A DNA stretch of 64,000 nucleotides from Chytridium lagenaria (GCA_025449115.1 JAHLKC010000125.1:1-64000); one strand, 5' to 3'. Positions 10,199 through 23,900 are shown, numbered from the stretch's first letter. The notes: a model not told the origin generated them from the letters alone. Made by a program: numbers and translations.

Positions 10199-12131
10199 AT
10201 GTATGCCTCTGTATCAAGAGGCATGCGTGGGAGATCTCCATTCAAGCCACGCTTGCTACTAAGCTTGTTTCTTGGGGCCCTTCTGCTAGTCTCCCTACTC
10301 ACCGGTTCATGCGATGCAAAAAAGAAACGGAGGATCCGACGGCCTCCTGTCATGCAGATGCGTCCTGCACTTTTCCACTGGGGTTTCAGTGTCAGCTCAC
10401 CTCAGCTCTTCAAAGGAAAGGTGTCGAGGAGGTCATTAGATGAAGCAAATCAATATACAGTCGACGGTCTCCAGATGAAGGATGAAAACAAAGCTGCATT
10501 GAGTCTTGCCACTGGTAGTGAGAAAACAATTACATCTCTTTCGGTAAAGCAATATCATTGGTATCGAATCTTTAATATATTGATAGGCTGAGGAAGATTT
10601 CACAGGACCGTTGAACTTGCAGGCACGATCTGTCCGTTCTGGAAGAAACGAAGCTCTCAGACCGCATCTTTCGAATCATGCGGCCCTGAGAGCACATAGC
10701 GGGAAGACCGCTCTTTTGCGATCAGAAGGTCACGCTGGTCCACACCCTGCGGATGCTGAAAAGGACGATGATGATGAAGACGAAGCCAAGTCCGCTCCAA
10801 AGAAGAAGCCAAAGAAAAAGGAAGCTAAAACAAAGGGAAAAAAACCGGAAACAACCATTAAAATCACCAAAACGAGAAACCTTAAAGCCGTAAGGAAGAA
10901 CCATGTTCCGAAGAACGCAGTTGCCTCTCATAAAGCCACCCCTTTTCAACCGGTGGGAAGTGGTCAGGCACAGACATTAAGAGCTCAGAACCTTGCAGGC
11001 CAGAAGAATGGTGTAAACTCATCCGTTGATTTGAATTATACTGCAGGTGCGAACAACACTGCGGGAAGAAATGGGACCTTATCTCAGGAATCAGGTAGGG
11101 CTATTTTGTTATTTTCTAGTTATAAAGGCTTTTTGAATATCTTACCATGACTCCTCAGAACAAACTAGAATTGCGTTCAGTGTTGTTGGTAGCATCGTGC
11201 TGATCGTTGTTGGGTTGGCATTCCTCTTTACCGGATTCGCTATATTCAAGCCCGCCCTTTTCTTCTCTGGTGAGGCTTTTAACCTTAAAATACTGTACTA
11301 ATAATTATATAATAGGGTTCTTCTTATTTGGTATGAAAAACTGAATATGTCCCTAGAGATCGAGCCCATTCTATTGTTATATGCTCACTGTTTCCTTTTT
11401 GTTCTTGTAGTTCTTATCGCCGTCGCCATTATGAACGCCGTTGAAAATGGAACCAAAAATACAATCAGTAGTGCAGTCTTCTTTGGTGTTTGTGGAGGAG
11501 TTGGTGAGTGGCATCAGGAGTTTCCTATCTATATCTCAAACATTCCCATTCAGGTCTGGTCGGGGGCCTTATTTTCCTCTGCTTCTGGAAGGCTGGCCTT
11601 TTCGCTCTTGGCGCCATTCTCGGCTTTGTCATTGCTGCCGTCATCCTCTCTTTCGTGTCCAATGGCTCTATCGCACCTGGAGCCGGCCGCGTGGTCTTCA
11701 TTGTGGCCATGTGTGTCTTCTTTGCCGTTCTCATGTTCTTCTTCGAAAAATGGCTTTACATTATTGGTACATCCATTCCTGGAGCTTATGCCGTCGTTCT
11801 CGGCATTGATGGATTTGCAAATATTGGCTTCCGTGATGCGGCGCTCTCATTCCTTGGAAAGGGCGGCTTCCAAACTTCGGCTAAACTGTGGGGATTGATT
11901 GCGCTCTTTGGTATTCTTGTCATCTTTGGCTTGAGCGTCCAGACGATGCTGTACTATGGGAAGAAGAAAAGGGAAGTTGGTATGGTGGAGATCAAGGCAG
12001 ACGAGAAGAAACACGCAGAAATGGACCCCGAAATGGCTTTACTTCTAGAAAGGGACGATGGTGTTGCGGGCGCAGCAAATACAAAAGAAACAACTCCTTT
12101 AACGTTGGCAACCGAATCCAAACCCGTATAA
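10199..12131 (+). CDS. Membrane protein with TM7S3/TM198-like (DUF4203) domain
   Basis: The N-terminus has a basic segment and a hydrophobic leader (LLLSLFLGALLLVSLL) followed by a long hydrophilic, probably lumenal or extracellular region with a Lys-rich block (SAPKKKPKKKEAK) and N-glycosylation sequons. The C-terminal half has about seven membrane segments (for example FSVVGSIVLIVVGLAFLFTG, ALGAILGFVIAAVILSFV, WGLIALFGILVIFGLSV) with the Gly-rich GFVCGGVG/GGLIFLCFWKAG pattern of the TM7S3/TM198 fold, then a charged cytoplasmic tail. Exons: 10199-10543, 10587-11094, 11159-11269, a 15-nt microexon 11316-11330, 11411-11503 and 11554-12131. Frames are intact throughout. The biological role is unknown for fungal members. 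Confidence 0.75.
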
Positions 12132-12292
12132 CACACCAAACTGCATTAAAATATTTCTTCTTCTTGCATTTGTATTAAATAAAATATATGTATCTCAACT
12201 CTTAACTGTCTTTAGGTGTCTTTCATTTATGGTATATTCAAATTGATACTAATGATACATAATCTACAAAAACGTTTCCCGCCGCCCGTCCA

Positions 12293-15200
12293 CTATTTCT
12301 TCTTTAAAGCTGAGGGTCTCGTAGCATTTAAAGGCTTTTTCACGATATCAGGCTTTGCGGCTCTATTGGATGCCCCTGTTTTTTCCGTGCTTCCCCGAGC
12401 TTCAACATTCACGAATGGAACATAGTTTCCCATATTTGGCAGCATGTTACTAATGAAAGCTGCTGAAGGCAAACCGGTATACTTCCAAGCGAGCTTCCTC
12501 CTTCGGGCATTCCGCTATTTATATTCATATCATGGAACGTGCCTGGGGCATCTCCTGTTGCCTCAATGACAATAGCAGGCTTCATTGTGACAACGGGGAT
12601 ATTCGCGACGCGAATTCTAGCGGGAATGAGAGACGGTGAGACGGAGCCGCCGACGGACGGATGACTATTGAGATAGGTTGATGCAGAATCCAGGGACGGA
12701 AGCGATTGATTTCCATTATAAGGTTGATAAAGCTGCTGCATTGACATAGATTGCATTTGACCTCCATGGTAACCCCCATTTTGCATGGAGTGGCATCCTT
12801 GCATTTGCTGAAAGTTCATGAAAGGTTGCTGATACGATATGAAGGCAGAATGAGGGATATTTGGATCAGACATATGTCCCCCATGGATCGGGGGCAAGAA
12901 GTTCATCTCTTGATGGCCCTGCCCCAATGTCGCGAACCCACCCTGACTTGCAACAGAGTCCCACGCGTCTATGGCGGGAGGTGCTACAACAGGAACCTTC
13001 GTCTTGGTATCAATATTTGTTCCGCTCTTCACTTTTAGTTTCGCCGCAAATGCTTTTGCAGGGGGTTTCGTTGTCTTCTTGAGCTTGCTCATAGAAGATG
13101 CCCTCGGAAGCGGGCTTGGAGACAAAGCGGCAGTTCTAGACTCAATTGGCCTGCTTTCAAGACTTTCATTTGACTCGTGAGAACTTTCAATAACCTTTCG
13201 AGCGGCAGGTTTTCTTGGTGTATTCACAATCTCTATCCGTTCGCTCTTCTTGGCATCCTCCTTCCGTACTGGTGCCTTCTTTGGATTCTTCTTTATAGCT
13301 TTTACACCAAAAGGCTTTGCCCGATCTGACAGCTTGCTCACATTATCAACAGACGAGAAATGCGCATCTGGACGAGGAGGTTCCATCCATTCCAATGACG
13401 AGTTCTGGCGGTACCGTATCCTATCCGAATACCTTTCTTCTTTCTCAATAGATTCCAGGCTTGCCCTCTTATTCGATTGCTTTAAATGCGGATCTGGTGT
13501 TGTCTCCACGTATTGAGTGGAAATCGGTTCGGGTGCAAAATCTTTAGCGGGACCATTCAAGTTGCGAGTTCTTCTTGAAGGCATCCGCGAAGGCTTTGAT
13601 CTAGATTCCATGAGAACTCTTCTCTTCTTGTAAAGTTCCAGATATCTAGCATCTGCCTTGCTACCTTTCTTGTATGGTTCAAGAGAGAAAGAGGTCCAGT
13701 TTGAGTGTGATGTCATGGAGTCTCGAGGGATTACGTCGCTTGGCATAGAATAATCATGTGTGATTCCATCTCGGCCATCCTGAGTTTGGTATTCGTTGGC
13801 CGTTTTCTGTGCTGGTGGGCCATTTTCCTTGACATTAGAATTCTGAATAATGTTTTGTTCAAGCTCGGTCAACAAAGATTTTGAGGTTTGAACTTCAGAA
13901 TCTTTACTCAAAACTATAATAAAGAGTCAACGTCATATGGTATGAAATAACTCTACCTGGAGGAACTTTTCGAGAAGTGGATATATGTTCCGTTTGTGCA
14001 GGGCCTGGATCGCGGTATTGGTCATCTCCCCTGTAATTAAAATGCTGTTGTCGTTCATTTCTGCGTTCATCTCTATTTCTGATGGACTTTAAGGCTTGCG
14101 TTATATCTTCCCGAGAGTAGTCCTCAAAGTAATCGGGATTTCTATTTTGTGCAGGCTCAAAACTATCTGAGGCAGGTGAGTACAGATAGTCATCGTTAAA
14201 TCCATCATATGCATCCGAATGTTCGTAAGGAAAGTTTTCAAACTCGGCTTCATCATAGCCTCGTTGTTTCGAGTATGAATCCTGAGAAGAGATAAGAGAT
14301 TAATGTATTAATACGGAAGTCTTTAGCTCACAGCAAAAGGAAATCTTCCTCGTCTATTGTAGCTTTCTCCTTCCGACGGAGATGACGCAACCGATCTTCT
14401 AAACTCGTAATCCTTTAAAGAGTCATAGGTCAGTGAACATAAAGCCTCTGTTCATTTACCCTTTCAAGGTTTTGGCGCTCTCTTCTGCGGTCTACATCCG
14501 TTTTAACATTGCCTCTTCTTCTACCATGCCCATCTCTTACAAAATCATTTTCTCTTTTAATATCGCCGTCCGAAGTCAGATATTCCGTTGAGCTACAATC
14601 ATATAGAGAACACATATCCGAATTACTCCGCCAATATTCTGAATCCGATGCGTAAGCATGATAATAATTTGGAGCTTGCTCATAGCTATAAGAAGGAGGC
14701 ACATAGCTATTCATTCTCCTCCTCACATTCTGTGGTTTACGTCTTTTCTGCTTATACGAAAACGAATCCGCAGAGAGAGCTCGCGGCCGCTGTTGGGTTG
14801 AAGGAAAGTAGCGAAGAAGCTTTCTTAAAAAATCTCCTCGCACACGGTATTCTTTAGATTCGCTGATAGTAGTTGGCGCAAACGTGAACATGTCCTCTCG
14901 TATTAAAGGTGTCCTGTTAGAATTTGCCTCGACGTTGACATTCCGTGAAGAAGCAAAATTCTCCGCATTGTCAACCGGCATTGCAGCCACGGCGGGTGTG
15001 TTCTCAATCCGAGCCGTGGCTGAAGATGTTTTCGCTGCTTCAAACATTTCGACTTTCGATGCCATTGAGGGGATGTTTAGTCCATTTTGCATCAATGGAT
15101 CATTGGCTTTCCCTTGCTCGACAATGCTAGTGGTTCTCGAAGCACCTTCTTTCGGAGAGAATCCCATGCCTCTGAATGTTTTCACTTTGTTCAAACCTCC

Positions 15201-18200
15201 AATACTTCCATTCAACTCCTTAGGGCTTGTCTTCGCACGGCTATCCTCCTCCTTCTTTGCCTTTGCAGGTGCAGTTAAAGTCCGTCGCGCTAGTGTATCT
15301 TTCGACGCGTCTAAACTCGTGATCTCAACAGATATTGTGGAACTCTTAAAATCTCCCTCAGCAGTGGCGTTTCCTTGCTTTGGAACGGCTGTTGTTGCCC
15401 TTGATCTGCCCATAGCTGTAGATGCCCTTCGAGATTGAGGTCCAGTTGGAGGCATGGATGTTGACGAGCGGCGTTTAAGAAGAACTGGCTTGATATCCAT
15501 CTTTCGACCAGATGGAGTATTAGATTTCAGACCAGCTGGCACACTTGACCTTGAGGAAATCTGTACTTCTTCCGGCTTGCTTTTGGAATCTCGAGGTAAC
15601 GTCGGTAACTGTGAATAGCTATGTTCCTCACCTTCTATGGTTTCAGTACTAGTAAGTGGGCCCTGATCCAAGCCGACACTGGCAGCTCGACTTTTAACAG
15701 CAGAGACTGCTGCTCAGTCGAAGTCACGTCCACAACGACTGCCTCAGATTCGCTAGATGCTGAATCACTGCTGGATTCAGTGGCGTCGGAGCTCTTGGAA
15801 TCTTCGGAGGTTTCAGGTACCAAGATCTCAGACGACACGTTATCATCCACCAAAGTCATCTTCGAATCAGCCTTATCTCTTGTTTCGGTGGCTTTGGGAT
15901 ATTGTCATCAGATTCCTTTAAAACAGAAGCCTGCCTTGAACTGGCATCCTGCCTCGGCGTCTTTGGAGTCTTCCCATCTCTTGCTACAGATATCTGTCGT
16001 GATCTGAAATCATTACTCGGCGTTTTTGGATTCTTTCCATCCTTGGCCACTGAAGCTGCCTAGACTAGAATCTTGCTTTGGTGTCTTCGGGTTTTTTCCA
16101 TCGCCATCCTGAGCCACCAACGCTTGTCTAGATTTTAATTTCGACGCCTGAAGATTGGTGCTTCCTCTAGTGATTTACCTCCTCCAGGTTTCAATTTGGC
16201 ACCAGCGGAACGCTTTTCGATCTGGCGCTTTATCGCTTGCGGTTTATTCGGCACAGAAGTTTGAGCACGACGCCTTCTCAACCGCAGCTTTTGATTTTGT
16301 CTCAACAGCAGTTTTCGCACGAACTGCTGCCTTTTGTAGATTTATCAATATCTCAATAGTTTTGATGAAGCTTTCCCTTTGATGGTCGAGGCAGTGCCTT
16401 TTTTCAATTCGACTCCATCAGAATCTCAGAAGAGTCGTAAGCTGGTCTGATCCAGACAAAGCCTCCGATGTCGCACTGTCTGAAGTCGTAGTCTCCAAAA
16501 GGTCGTATCAATGCTACTCTTTATATTAGCCTTCCCGTCGAGCCCGGCTCCACCACTCGCAATTTCGATTTCTTTACAAGTATTTATTGGTTTGACACTG
16601 GCTCAGTCTGCTCCTGAAACAGTCTCTTGAGATGACGCCTCGACGTCTTCTTTCTACGCCCCATTCGGAATCTCCCGACGCTTCAGTCGACGATTCAGTC
16701 TCACTCGCGGGCACAGCACTTAAAACAGATCCTCGAGTCGGTGGAGGCTTTGAAGACCTCTGAGGTTTTTTCGCCCCAGCTTTTAATGTTTTCTGTTCAG
16801 TTGATTCTAACTTCTTTGGTGCAGCTTTGCTTCCAGCCTTTAATGCAGATTTGGCCATAGTAGGTTTTTTGGCGGATGGATCCAAGCGAATTTGCTCTAT
16901 ATTCGAGTCCGTGTCAGACGTTGATGGTGATTTAATAGTGACGGAGCGAGACCTTGCTTTCAAGTTCTTGCTTCCTGGTGCATCAGAAAGTTGGGAACTG
17001 TCGTCCGTTTCTGATGACGACTTTGCGGTGGGCTGTTCTGATGCAGCACGTTTCCTTGGCTTTGTTATAGTGGAAGATGTCTTTGAAGCACTTGGTTGAG
17101 TTTTGCCACCCGAAGCTTGTGGGGAAACTTGGGATGTTGGCTTAACATTGCCAGGTATTATCTCAGGCTTTAAAATTAATTCGTCAGGCTTGGCGGGTTC
17201 TTCATCTTGCTGCCTCTGAATCACCATCTTCCCTATATCCAACTCAGTTTTGCTAGACCGCCTACTAGAGAGGAGCTCAACTGCACGAGCATTGATTCTC
17301 TCCACCTCAGTAGTGATAGGAGCGATTTTTTTGGTCGATGGTGACATCTTTGGAAGCTTGCTCGAAACAGAAGGCGTTCTATCCGCCACACTTTCACGCC
17401 TATCAATTGGAGTCCTTTTATCCTCCGGAGGACCTGACTCGGCAGGTGTTTTTTCTGTCCGACTGCGTGACGCGGGTGGAGCAGTTCGCTCCGCTGCAGT
17501 TTGAAGGCGAGCCTGTGAAGCCTCTGAGGTAGGGTTATCGGAACGACTCGCACCTTTTGTGAAAGCAGCGTCCTCCATTTCTGTATGTATCTGAGAAATT
17601 CTTGAAGGTGGTGGCTGTTCTATCCCACTAAGAACTGAGCTTCTCTTTCCCATCTCTATCATGTTAGGACTTAAAACACCGTCCGGCTCTAAATTCTTAG
17701 CAAAGCCCTTTCCAGATTTCGGCGAATCCGTTGAAATACCACGCAGGATTTTTTTCCCATCCTGGTCTCCAAATTCTTCCACTTGATCACGTAAACCAAC
17801 ACCGCCATTTGTTGATTTCAAAGTCGAAGAGCTAGCCGCCCCTTCATTGGCCTTGGATTTTAGCCCAGATGCTCCTCCACTCATCTCCTTTGATTCTAAA
17901 GACGAAGAGCTTCTCACGCCATCATTCGACTTTGGTTTAAGCTCCGAAACTCCTTCACTAGATTCCTTTGATTCACCTAGGGTTCCTTCGATTATACCAA
18001 CATTTTTTTGCGCGCTTTTCATTCTACTAGGTGGCCTCTTTACAGAATGTCTCAGTGAAGGAGGTGTTGATATTTCACGTGATGTGGATGGGTTTACTCG
18101 ATCCATGTTTCTTTGATGACTTATTGCTTTTTGACACGGCATGCCGCCTGGGTTGGCGCGATCCACACTCTTTTTTGATTCGATTGACTTTGGACGAGGT

Positions 18201-18418
18201 AACAAACTATTTGGTTTTGCCTCGATGTCATTCTGTGGTGGTAGATTCTTTTTGCAATGACAAAGAAAATATAGTTAAAAATGTTCAAATATGCAATATA
18301 AATAGTAAGACTTACCTAACTTTCTCTGTTCTTCAAGATTTGACTGATTTGTTCCCTCAGACTTTCGTGGTACAGTGACGGAGCCCTTTTCATATCCTCT
18401 GATGTCTCGTCATTTTTA
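12293..18418 (-). CDS. Very large intrinsically disordered Ser/Lys/Pro-rich protein (unknown function)
   Basis: A chain of minus-strand open segments (about 18418 down to 12293) with the same strongly biased Ser, Thr, Lys, Pro, Ala composition reads as one gene with introns (for example 13914-13956, around 14281-14334, 14409-14459 and 18236-18314) and several single-base frame breaks (near 12490, 15715, 15880, 16065, 16130 and 16500). No folded domain is recognised. Visible elements: many RRxS sites (KRRSSTSMPP, SRRASTAMG), four imperfect copies of a 20-residue repeat, an acidic Ser run (SSDATESSSDSASSES), a Tyr/Asn/Asp-rich part (about 14600-14000) and a basic end (..PSALKKK). Such proteins are often cytoskeletal or chromatin scaffolds, but nothing here proves that. 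The stop is at 12293-12295. The true start is unresolved and may lie farther upstream. Confidence 0.55.
15880..16135 (-). repeat. Four imperfect copies of an SRQxSV..DGKxPKTP repeat
   Basis: Within the large disordered gene, minus strand. Copies read SRQALVAQDGDGKNPKTP, RQASVAKDGKNPKTP, SRQISVARDGKTPKTP and the degenerate SRQASVLKESDDNIPKPP. Each has a basophilic RQxS site and a TP site, so they look like phosphorylation modules. A one-base frame break falls between copies 1 and 2. Confidence 0.7.
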
Positions 18419-18419
18419 T

Positions 18420-19480
18420 TAGCCTTTTTCTCTGTTTAGGAGAAAATTCACTTGTGGTTGAGCTCTAAACCTTGCGATTCAATATTCTCCTTTTTTCAAA
18501 GATACACTGGCGCCACTCTCGTTTTAATCTCTAGTTTAGTAGTTCATTCCCGAGGTGTGGCGCGCACAGTACGTCTTTGTAGTTGAAGGAGCAGTAGTCG
18601 TCTTTAGTTTTAAGTCTTCTGCTTTTGGCTGGCCCGTACAGCTTCGGACTGGCGGGATCTTTTCCCCTTTTCGCCAGTGGCGGAGCAGGCGCCATTTCTG
18701 GTATATATTGCACCATCACCGAGTGTGTCACGTGCAGCCTGGGTACTGGTAATCGCTTTCACCTTCTTGCAGTTATAGTAGCAGGAGATGTGTCTGTTTT
18801 TGTTGCTCCATCCAATCGAGGCGTAGAAGTGGAGGTTCGGGCCTTAATTACCACTTCGTATCTTTTTGATTTGGAGATTAGGCGGCATCTCCAATTTTGT
18901 TGCTGCATCCACTCGAGGCGTGGCACGTGTTGGTGGTTTCCCGTAGCATTTTCCTTCACCTTCTTTCGGTGTTGGAGAAGCAGGAACATCACTGGTTTCT
19001 TTGAGTTGTAAGCTCCTTTTTGATGTCACTCGTTCCAGTGACTCAACGTGACAATTTCCTTCTGTGCTGTTGCTGGAGCAGTTCCTGGCTACTGCCGTCC
19101 CTGGTGCTGTTCCCGATGGTGGCAAGATTCCAGATTTGGTGACCAGCACTGCAGCATTCTCTGCAATTTCGTCCCAACAACTACACAAAGTCAACCAAGT
19201 CACGTTCACAGTCTTACATCTCGTTTCTCATCTGTCCCTTTCGCTCTCCAGGCAGCCTTCCGTCTTTTTCGGCAACGGTGGTCTCATCGCAACTTCGATT
19301 CCCCGTCGTCTTTTGCTCAGGCACCCCAACAATCTCTGCTGACCAACAGTTGATTCAATGGTATGGAAACAAGCAGTACGTTCTTCTTTGCTTCATATCG
19401 TCAGCTTTATTTCACGACGTGAGGAGTCCGTTCGCCCACTTCCGGAGCTGCTGGCATGACAGGTCCGCGGCTTAACAGAA
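18420..19480 (-). CDS. Possible 5' part of the disordered gene or a decayed relative (low confidence)
   Basis: Minus-strand segments here keep the same Ser/Thr/Lys bias and contain two related stretches, RATPRVDAATKLEMPP and TSTPRLDGATKTDTSP, in different frames. No segment exceeds about 120 codons and frames change often, so neither exon limits nor a start could be set. It may be the N-terminal part of the gene below, a decaying copy, or chance open frames. Confidence 0.25.
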
Positions 19481-19503
19481 AAACGTCTATTTCTCAGTGA
19501 TAC

Positions 19504-19758
19504 ATGGAAAAACAAGAGATCTGCATGATAGCGAATCTTGCACATAATGCTACACAGTGGATCCAAAGTGGTGGCGAGAGTGTGGAGAAACGGGGAGGAT
19601 TTGATGATTTCAATACGGCATTCTTACCAGAGAAGCTGGGAAGGAGCGTTAACCGGGATCGAAGTTTAGGGCCACTTGATGATGAGGTTAAAATGGATCA
19701 TGCGTTGGTGCCTTACTCCAAGAGCGTCCTTAGAACAGCTTCATTCTCATCTCTATAA
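19504..19758 (+). CDS. Small orphan ORF (84 codons), uncertain
   Basis: Begins with an ATG after an A/T-rich leader and reads without break to TAA. The product is hydrophilic, with GGFDDFNTAFLPEKLGRS and LGPLDDEVKMDHALV. No domain or relative is recognised. It could be a short gene, an exon, or chance. Confidence 0.2.
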   Translation: MEKQEICMIANLAHNATQWIQSGGESVEKRGGFDDFNTAFLPEKLGRSVNRDRSLGPLDDEVKMDHALVPYSKSVLRTASFSSL

Positions 19759-20950
19759 AGTTCAACAAGTCGACTTGAATTGCGGTTCCAACGACACCAA
19801 AAGCATCTTTCAGTGTTTTCGGACTGCGACGAGAAAGTAGGCTGCACTAAAATCTGTTTTTGATTCAAGGTCCTGTAGATGTGAAAATTAGACCTACCTA
19901 ATCTTCTTTCGCACATGAAGCTCTCTAGCTCTTACGTCTTGCATCGAATGTACTCCCATTTTGTCCCAGAAACCGTTATTGCAGATTCACCAACATTACC
20001 CTGTCCTTCTCTTTTTCTTTTGACCATCAGTGGAATGTCATTCCACAAATTTGAGGAGGTTGTTCGAATGCCAGAAAGTTATGATATTGTTGTTGGTCTT
20101 TGTTCTGGTAATTATGCATATTGCACTAATAATGTATTCAGAGATACGTTCTATATTAATCTTATAACCTTTACTGTAAACGCCTTAAAGTTATGGCTTC
20201 CGAGTCGCCCGTAAATAAGCCTTTTGTGACTCGAAAAGTATCGAATTCTCCTTATCATTCCATCATTATTGCATTCCCATTTGTAAAATACCCAGAGTTG
20301 GAGCAATGCCGCTAAAACTATCACTCTTTTCGCCGAGTTAGATCTTATAGCTCCAGCCTCCCAATTGTAATAATACTTATTTAAGACACCGACCAGCTGA
20401 AGAAAGACGGTCACAGCAAACAACTATCGACTTCGCAACATTAATAAATACGTTCTAAACCACTATATCTCAAACTATTTCCAAGCCTAGCACCAAATTC
20501 CATAATCTACTCAAAATCACCGTACCATTCGGTTAGCACATCTCCTCAAACGCATCTTCTACATTCCGGTGCCGATGGCAATCACTTCGACCAACCTGTC
20601 AGAAGATCTTTATTTATATTTTTGTGATATTTTACAATATTTGTATTTTCTGTTGGCGGTTATAAATATTATAGTAAAAGCACATTCCACAAATGATTTT
20701 GTTTGTCCTTTTTTATTACACCTCCGATCAAAAAAAAACCCGCTTCCACTGGGCAAACTTCATCCATCTTGGGAGGCAAAGAGCATCAACCATCTCTCTT
20801 ATTGCCATTGATCAAACCCATCATAGCGCGGGAAGGACGGAAATACTCCAAACTTTCTTTTCCATCATAACGATTTGTTTCACGCCTAAACGAAGCACAG
20901 AATAGGGACAAAAGATATACCGACTTCTTCTAGGATAGCAATAAGAAACG
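19759..20950. other. Long intergenic region, no gene seen
   Basis: About 1.2 kb, AT-rich toward the right. Only short open frames without recognisable protein. No tRNA or repeat structure noted. The right end must contain the promoter of the APSES factor. Confidence 0.4.
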
Positions 20951-23900
20951 ATGAGCCACCCCTACTATCTCCCACCACCGCCCCAGTACCCCACTTTGAA
21001 GGCTACCCGCCCCCGTCATCCCGACCCTATCCTTTGGCCTCCTCGTACCAAACGCACCCCTTCAAAGTCCATACCCAACACCATGCTACCCCTACATATC
21101 CCCAACCTCACCCCTATCCCTACCCCGTCGACCACGACCCTCCCTACGACATGCGGTGGCATCCTCCCTTGTCACAAAGCAACTCCGACTATGACAATTC
21201 CCTTCACTATGACGAATGGCGACATGAGGAATGGCGATACCCGCCTTACCACCCTTACGCCATGGCGCATTATGAAGCAGCTCGGGGAACTTATGATCCC
21301 TATGGTTATGGGAGGGATGCACCACGGGAGTACCCTCACTGGGTGATAAGGGAGATTATTGGCCGAGACAAGATTCGACGTGGGATACGACGCGTGAGAC
21401 ACCTGGCTTGTGGGGCGGAGAAGGGGAGAAGGAGAAAGTAAATATGAAAGGGACGGGAAAAGAACAGGAGAAATCTAGGTCTCAGAATAGTATGAATATG
21501 AAGGAGTTGGAGAAGGAGTCTTTTTTAAATTTGATGGAGAAGGACAATGAGGCGAGGCTGCTGAAGGAGACGCGGCCTGTCAAGGAGAAAGGATTGTTTA
21601 CAGCAGTTTACGCAGGGGTAGGATAATTTTATTCTTTCTCTCTTTATACTCATCACTTTTGTCTTTTTTTTTTTTTTTTTCATTGACGGAAAATCCTCTT
21701 TATAATTTTTTTTGATAGATCACAGTGTATGAGCTCATACTTGCAGATGATCTTTCTATAATGAGGCGCCAAGCTGACGGCTACATGAATGCATCACAGA
21801 TGCTTAGACTTTCGGGTCTTTCAAGGTACGAAGAGATAAAATAATGAAAGAGATTTTGTTGGAACCGCATGACGTTGTAAGGGGAGGTTGTGGAAAATAT
21901 CATCACGGAATATGGTAACAATACATAAATCACTTCTTTTCCCGCAATTTTATAGTTTATTCCTTTTTCATTAGTTACTTTTCCTCGCCATTTCACCTTA
22001 AGGTTGTTGTTCACCTTATTTTTATTTATTTATTTTATACTCTTTGTGTTGGGTGTTTCTATCTAGCTTTGTATATGATCTAATGTTAAACTATACAGGA
22101 TCCCTCTCCGCGCCGCGTAGTCTCGCCCAAGTCTGCGGCATCTCAAACGAAATTCTTCCCCTCCTCTCCTCCAACCCACCCTTATCTTCCATCCCCTCCA
22201 ACCCTGTCAAGTTGTCCAATCCCCCGTCCAAACAACCATCCACTTCTACATCCACTCCCAACCCAGCTTCTACGTCCATCAAAAACCCTTCCATGTCTCC
22301 AACCACCACCTACCCCCCAACCGTACATCCTCCCACAAACTACCACACCTACCCCCACAGTTACCCCAACTACCCCCAAATCACCTACCCCCAAACCCGC
22401 CAAACCACCTCGCACATCAATCACCCCTTACAGCCCAAAACCCACGCCGTTACAAACCCCCTTCTATCCTCCCAAAATCCTCCAAAAAGGTCCCTAAAAC
22501 ATCCCTTCCCCACTCCATCCTCAGCCACCCCGACTCCTCCGACTCCCCGACAACCCCCCCGCCCCTCCCTCTCCCCCTCAGAACCCCCATCCCCTCTCTC
22601 CCCACCCCCTTCCCAAACCGTCCCCCGTCCTCGCCACACATGACCTTCACCCAACTTCTTTCCGGCACCACAACATGTCCCATGAACCTCGCAAGAGATG
22701 CCGCCGCCATCCTTACCCAATCCCTTAAAAAGCCACCCCGATATCCAGATGCTGCCAAACCCATCCTTCGTGAAGTACTCCAACAAGTCTACCTAGGCGA
22801 TGACGCGGACCGCGTTTCCCGCCTCTGTGTCCACGCCGGTGTCGGCCCAAACCCAGTCCTCGGACCCCGCTCCGAAGGCGACACGCTCCTCCACTGGTGT
22901 GCACGGTACGGCCGTCTTGCGAGTCTCCGTAAACTCGTGACCGAGACCGACGTTGACACGCGCAACATGCGTGGCGAGACCGCGTTGATGGTTGCAGCGA
23001 AAACCGAGGGTCTTGAAGGCTGTCTTGGAGAGATTGTGGGGTTGCTGGAGGGGTGTATTGGGGCAACGGATTGTCGTGGTCGGACTGCTTTGCATCATGC
23101 TGTGATTGGGGGTGGGGATGTGGAGGTTTTGGAGGCGGGGAGATGTTGCAACGAATTTCTGGGGGATGGGGGGGACGGAGGATTGATGGGAGGGTGGGGT
23201 ATGTGAAGGAGATTGTGGATGGGATGATGGGGATGGGGATGAAGGGGAGTGTGGATGTGGTGGATTGCAATGGGGATACGGCGTTGCATTGTGCGTGTAG
23301 GGGTGGAGATGAAGATGTTGTTGGGGTGTTGAAGAAGAGTGGCGGTGGGGTGGCATTTAAGAATCGTTGGGGGAGACGCCGGCAAGTTTGGTGATAGCTT
23401 GGGAGAAAAGACGAAGGGGGGAGAAGAAGCGGATAAAGGAGGAGATGGGAGAGGAATGGAGAGTTTGGGGGGCGGTGAGAAAGAGAATTCGTGGAGATGT
23501 GAAGATAAAGGACGCGGTGATGGAGGAGGTTGTTGTTGAAGAAACAGAAAATGTCGTAGAGGAAATTATTGAAGAAACGGATAATATTGTTGGAGAAACG
23601 GATAATAGCATGGAAGGTGATGTCGAACAAACGGATAATGTTGAAGAGGTTGATAATGGAAATCAAATCTCTTGGCCTACTCAAACCGGAAACCTTGACA
23701 CCCTCGTTGAAGCTCTCAAGGTTCGTTCTCTCGACAGTCTCGTCGAAGCTCTAGAAATGAACGTCAACTCTATCTCATCACGACCCTATACTGGAATATT
23801 CCACCCTCACATCCCCGCCCAGTGCTTCCATCTCTCTCCATGATTCTTAAGAGACTCGCACCGGATAGGACACCCGCTCCACCGCAGGTGCCAGATCGAA

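Noticed and set aside
22725..23684. 319-codon minus-strand ORF opposite the ankyrin region
   Set aside because: Pro/His/Ser-rich text produced by the skewed complementary strand; the plus strand carries clear ankyrin repeats.
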